Origin: Tenacibaculum aiptasiae
GTDB lineage: Bacteria > Bacteroidota > Bacteroidia > Flavobacteriales > Flavobacteriaceae
Direction: 5' to 3'
Assembly: GCF_008806755.1 (NCBI RefSeq)
Contig: NZ_WAAU01000008.1
Span: 62,530 to 126,529, forward strand
DNA: 64,000 bases
The notes under the pieces were generated by a model. The model was given only the letters and a program-made list of their open reading frames with translations, had not been told where the DNA came from and made no database searches. How positions within the stretch are numbered: position 1 is the stretch's first letter; each line of letters begins with the position of its first letter. The position numbers were made by a program, and so were the translations under genes. Below are positions 61,034-64,000 of the stretch, in pieces.

Positions 61034-62281
61034 ATGGATAAGAAGATTAAGCCAAAAAATAAAAAGAAGAAAAAAATGATTTTATGGGGTGCTCCAATAG
61101 TGTTATTACTAGCAATAATTCTAATGAACCTTACACGTAAAAGCCAAATAAATTTGAAGCGTATGGATATGAGTATACGTGAGGTAAAAAGTGGAGATTT
61201 TGAAGATGTTGTTTTATTTAATAGTACTGTAGAACCAAAAACATCGGTTTTAGTAAATGTAATTCAAGGAGGTTCAGTATCAGAAATTTTTGTTGAAAGT
61301 GGACAAATGATAAAAAAAGGAACTCCTTTACTTAGAGTATACAATCCAAATGCAGAATTAAATTACTTAACTCAAGAAACAGCAATTATTGAACAAATAA
61401 ATAATTTAAGAAATATTAGAGTTAGTATTAAGAATCAGCAGTTAACACTAGATCAACAACTGTTAAGTATTGATAACGATTTTAAAAATGCTAAAAGACA
61501 ACACGACTTAGATAAAAAACTTTTTGACAAAGGAGTAGTCGCACAGAATGATTATCAAAAAACAGCACAACAGTTTCAGTTTCAGAAAGAAAGAAAAAAC
61601 GTTATAAAACAAAGTGTTAGCGAGGAAAAAAAGAGTAGAGATACTCAACTATTGAGGATAAATACTTCGATAACCAATATGCAAAAGAGTTTAGAATTAC
61701 TTAGAAAGAACAAAGAAAACTTTACAGTTAAAGCTCCTGTTGATGGATTGCTATCTTCTTTTAATCCAATTTTAGGAGAAAATTATAATCAAGGACAACC
61801 AATTGGAAAAGTAGATGTGTTAGATGGTTATAAGTTAATGGCAAAAGTAGATGAATACTACATTGCAAAATTGAATGAAGGTATTAAAGGGAATGTTGCT
61901 ATCAATGCTAAAAATTATGAAATCAAACTTTCAAAAATACAACCAGAAGTAGTTAACGGACAGTTTCAAATAGAGTTACAATTTCAAAAAGACTCATTAC
62001 CTAAGGACGTAAAAAGAGGAATGTCTTTAAAAAGTAAGGTCTTTTTATCAAATAATAGTAAAGCTTTGTTAATACCTAAAGGACAGTTCTATCACTCAAC
62101 AAATGGAAAATGGGTTTTTGTATTAAACTCAGACAACAAAGCTGTTAAGCGAAATGTAAAAATAGGAAGAGAGAATCCTTTTTATTATGAAGTATTAGAA
62201 GGTTTAAAAGAAGGTGATAAGGTAATTACTTCTAATTACGACGATTTTAAAAATGTAGAAGAAATAAATATTCAAGAATAA
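61034..62281 (+). CDS. HlyD/MacA-type periplasmic adaptor protein
   Basis: A protein of 415 aa. One N-terminal TM helix (KMILWGAPIVLLLAIILMNLT) anchors it. A split biotinyl-lipoyl motif (VNVIQGGSVSEIFVESGQMIKKGTPLLRVYN and KAPVDGLLSSFNPILGENYNQG) flanks a long coiled-coil hairpin (about 110-230). The C-terminal barrel and membrane-proximal domains end with ALLIPKGQFYHSTNGKWVFVL. It links an inner-membrane ABC transporter to an outer-membrane channel. First gene of the operon. Confidence 0.92.
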   Translation: MDKKIKPKNKKKKKMILWGAPIVLLLAIILMNLTRKSQINLKRMDMSIREVKSGDFEDVVLFNSTVEPKTSVLVNVIQGGSVSEIFVESGQMIKKGTPLLRVYNPNAELNYLTQETAIIEQINNLRNIRVSIKNQQLTLDQQLLSIDNDFKNAKRQHDLDKKLFDKGVVAQNDYQKTAQQFQFQKERKNVIKQSVSEEKKSRDTQLLRINTSITNMQKSLELLRKNKENFTVKAPVDGLLSSFNPILGENYNQGQPIGKVDVLDGYKLMAKVDEYYIAKLNEGIKGNVAINAKNYEIKLSKIQPEVVNGQFQIELQFQKDSLPKDVKRGMSLKSKVFLSNNSKALLIPKGQFYHSTNGKWVFVLNSDNKAVKRNVKIGRENPFYYEVLEGLKEGDKVITSNYDDFKNVEEINIQE

Positions 62282-62285
62282 TAAA

Positions 62286-62678
62286 ATGATGATTAGATTA
62301 AGCATATTTTTAATACTGATATTTATGGTTTCTTGCGCACCAAAAATATTTTATAATAACATAAGCGCTAGAGATTGGAGTATTCAAAAAGAAAAAGAAG
62401 AACTCGATGCATCATTCAGCTATTTCTCTGGTAGTGTATATCAAGATATAGCAATAGAAAAGGATGGTGAATTAAAGTTAATCTGGAATACCAATTTAGA
62501 AAAGGGAGCTATAGAATTCTCACTGATTGATACTAAAGGAGAAAAACTATGGAATTCAACAAAACAAATAAAAAATGGAACTGAAGAAGTAAATGTTCCA
62601 ATAACAGAAAAAGGAATTTATAAAATAGAAGTAAAAGGATATGACGCTTCTGGAAAATTTGATTTAAAATGGAAATAA
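62286..62678 (+). CDS. Small lipoprotein of the efflux operon
   Basis: A protein of 130 aa. Lipoprotein signal with lipobox FMVSC (Cys17) followed by a beta-rich domain (GELKLIWNTNLEKGAIEFSLIDTKGEKLW, ITEKGIYKIEVKGYDASGKFDLKWK). I do not recognise the family. It lies 4 bp after the adaptor gene and just before the ATPase gene, so it is probably an accessory part of the transporter. Confidence 0.75.
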   Translation: MMIRLSIFLILIFMVSCAPKIFYNNISARDWSIQKEKEELDASFSYFSGSVYQDIAIEKDGELKLIWNTNLEKGAIEFSLIDTKGEKLWNSTKQIKNGTEEVNVPITEKGIYKIEVKGYDASGKFDLKWK

Positions 62679-62689
62679 AAAATAACAAA

Positions 62690-63391
62690 ATGATAGCAAT
62701 AAAAGAATTAACTAAAGTATATAGAACTGAAGATGTTGAAACTACAGCATTAAACGCATTAAGTTTAGAAGTAAAAGAAGGAGAATTTGTTTCTATAATG
62801 GGAGCTTCTGGTTGTGGAAAATCAACTTTATTAAATATCATTGGTTTGTTAGATGCACCTGATGGAGGAAGTTATTTGTTTGATGAAACTGAAGTTGCAA
62901 ATTATACAGAAAAAGAAAGAGCTAGTTTACGTAAAGCAAATATAGGTTTCGTTTTTCAAAATTTTAATTTAATAGATGAGCTTACAGTTTATGAAAATGT
63001 TGAATTACCATTAATCTATAATAATGTAAAATCATCAGAACGTAAGCAAAGAGTAAATGAAATATTAGAGCGTATTGGAATAGCACATAGAGCTAAACAT
63101 TACCCATTGCAATTATCTGGAGGTCAGCAGCAAAGAGTAGCGGTAGCTAGAGCATTAGTTACGAAGCCAAAATTGATTCTTGCCGATGAACCTACAGGAA
63201 ATTTAGATAGTAAAAACGGAAATGAAGTCATGGAATTATTAACAGAATTACATGCAAGTGGAGCTACTATTATCATGGTAACGCACTCTTCATACGATGC
63301 TCAATTTTCATCACGAGTAGTTACATTAAAAGATGGGGAAATTGTTTCAGAAAAGAAAAATGAACACAAAGTAGACATTTTGATTCAATAA
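62690..63391 (+). CDS. MacB/LolD-type ABC transporter ATP-binding protein
   Basis: ATG at 62690 (MIAIKELTKVYRTEDVETTALN) fits the usual start of the family; another ATG at 62669 would add seven residues and overlap the lipoprotein gene by 10 bp. 233 aa. Walker A GASGCGKST, signature LSGGQQQRVAVARAL, Walker B LILADEPTGNLDS, H-loop MVTHSS. It energises the permease that follows 11 bp later. Confidence 0.92.
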   Translation: MIAIKELTKVYRTEDVETTALNALSLEVKEGEFVSIMGASGCGKSTLLNIIGLLDAPDGGSYLFDETEVANYTEKERASLRKANIGFVFQNFNLIDELTVYENVELPLIYNNVKSSERKQRVNEILERIGIAHRAKHYPLQLSGGQQQRVAVARALVTKPKLILADEPTGNLDSKNGNEVMELLTELHASGATIIMVTHSSYDAQFSSRVVTLKDGEIVSEKKNEHKVDILIQ

Positions 63392-63402
63392 AAAAAGTTA
63401 CT

Positions 63403-64000
63403 ATGATACAAACGTGGTTTAAAATATTTTATAGAAACAGTAAGAAAAACTGGCTGAACATTTTGATTAATGTTTTAGGATTAACTTTAGGATTAGCAGG
63501 TTTACTTATAGTACTACTTTATTTTCAAGATGAAAAAGGTTATAATAGTAAAAACCCTAATAAAGAATCTATTTACAGAGTAGTACACAAAATGTCTGAT
63601 GGTGATATTTGGACGAGTAGTACTGCTGTAGAAGGAGCTAAATATAAAGAAGAAATTCCAGAAATTACTTCTGTATACATGTCTAATGATTGGTATGACA
63701 GTAGTTTACTAATAGCAGCTGGAAAAAAAGTATACTCTAGAGATATCTTAATGGGGCAACCGAACTTTTTCGAATTTTTTCCTTTTGAAGTGGTAAAAGG
63801 AAGTGTGGAAGATTTTGAGAAAGTAAGAAATCATATGGCGCTTTCAGAGGAAAAAGCAAAAGCACTTTTTGGAAATGTGTCTTTGGCTTTGGGAGAAACA
63901 GTAGAAATAAACAAAAGAGTATACAAAGTAGCTTTAGTTTATAAAATTACAGGCAAACATTACTACATGCCGCAAATAGTAGTACAATACGAGAAAGAAC
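63403..64000 (+). CDS. FtsX/MacB-like ABC transporter permease, N-terminal part (cut by window end)
   Basis: The frame from ATG 63403 (MIQTWFKIFYRNSKKNWLNIL) is open to the window end, 199 codons. One TM helix (about 18-42, LGLTLGLAGLLIVLLYF) is followed by a MacB-type periplasmic domain (SIYRVVHKMSDGDIWTSSTAVEGAKYKEEIPEI and FFEFFPFEVVKGSVEDFEKVRNHMALSEEKAKALFG). Further TM helices should lie beyond 64000. It belongs to the efflux operon under the NtrC-type regulator. Confidence 0.88.
   Translation, partial: MIQTWFKIFYRNSKKNWLNILINVLGLTLGLAGLLIVLLYFQDEKGYNSKNPNKESIYRVVHKMSDGDIWTSSTAVEGAKYKEEIPEITSVYMSNDWYDSSLLIAAGKKVYSRDILMGQPNFFEFFPFEVVKGSVEDFEKVRNHMALSEEKAKALFGNVSLALGETVEINKRVYKVALVYKITGKHYYMPQIVVQYEKE

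Noticed and set aside
62533..62841. 102-codon minus-strand frame in the efflux operon
   Set aside because: Antisense to the lipoprotein and ATPase genes; the Leu/Phe-rich translation is typical of an AT-rich shadow.

Overview
The window looks like an ordinary chromosomal stretch of a marine-type Flavobacteriaceae (Bacteroidota; Tenacibaculum-like is a guess). It is AT-rich, and its promoters fit the Bacteroidota pattern TTG-N19/20-TAnnTTTG. It carries an LpxC-FabZ fusion, the type IX secretion regulator PorX, flavobacterial families such as DUF5606 and DUF4199, and signal peptides ending in AQ or SQ. No transposase, integron, prophage module, CRISPR array, rRNA or tRNA was seen.

Layout. 1-7133: the end of a helicase gene, a secreted PIG-L deacetylase, an AraC regulator with an esterase-TPR gene, an SDR enzyme and an M57 metalloprotease lipoprotein. 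7269-9553: mazG, DUF5606, def, ruvX. 9670-19347: dapD, two surface-glycan glycosyltransferases (GT25, GT11), tsaC, cca, an MsbA-type exporter, a phosphohexomutase, a GT2 transferase and a DUF4199 protein. 19478-22346: the SRP RNA gene with a very good promoter, xerD, two small outer-membrane beta-barrel proteins and aroQ. 22323-34905: a DUF4105 membrane protein, a YheT-type hydrolase, pssA, a GNAT, YihY, MscS, an APC permease, lptB, an AhpD-like protein, tatC, kdsD, recQ and a YdeI-like protein.

35408-42247 is the most distinctive block. A tight four-gene minus-strand operon encodes a stand-alone NRPS-type adenylation enzyme, a six-TM flavin/NAD oxidoreductase, a crotonase with both catalytic Glu, and a predicted outer-membrane protein. 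It faces a divergent OmpR-type two-component system. The 156-bp divergent region holds four ATCA(C/T) direct repeats at exactly 11-bp steps next to a TAnnTTT-type -7 box, which looks like the response regulator's binding array. I do not recognise this combination as a described pathway and regard it as the best candidate for an undescribed system.

42242-57105 is core metabolism and envelope: ald, tsaE, a DUF1287 protein, porX, an HD hydrolase, then lpxD - lpxC/fabZ - lpxA - efp - a second lpxD-like gene - sucD, an M16 protease lipoprotein and fabG. Lipid A work recurs across the window (lpxD/C/A, kdsD for Kdo supply, msbA-like, lptB).

57106-58170 is unusual non-coding DNA. A degenerate array of about 30-bp units folds into hairpins with GGG/GGGG loops. 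It is followed by a small XRE regulator whose surroundings contain five copies of a TTTAC-N4-GTAAA palindrome. 58171-64000 holds an NtrB/NtrC-type two-component pair facing a MacAB-like efflux operon. The gap between them contains a partial sigma-54 promoter match and two upstream palindromes. The last permease gene runs off the window.
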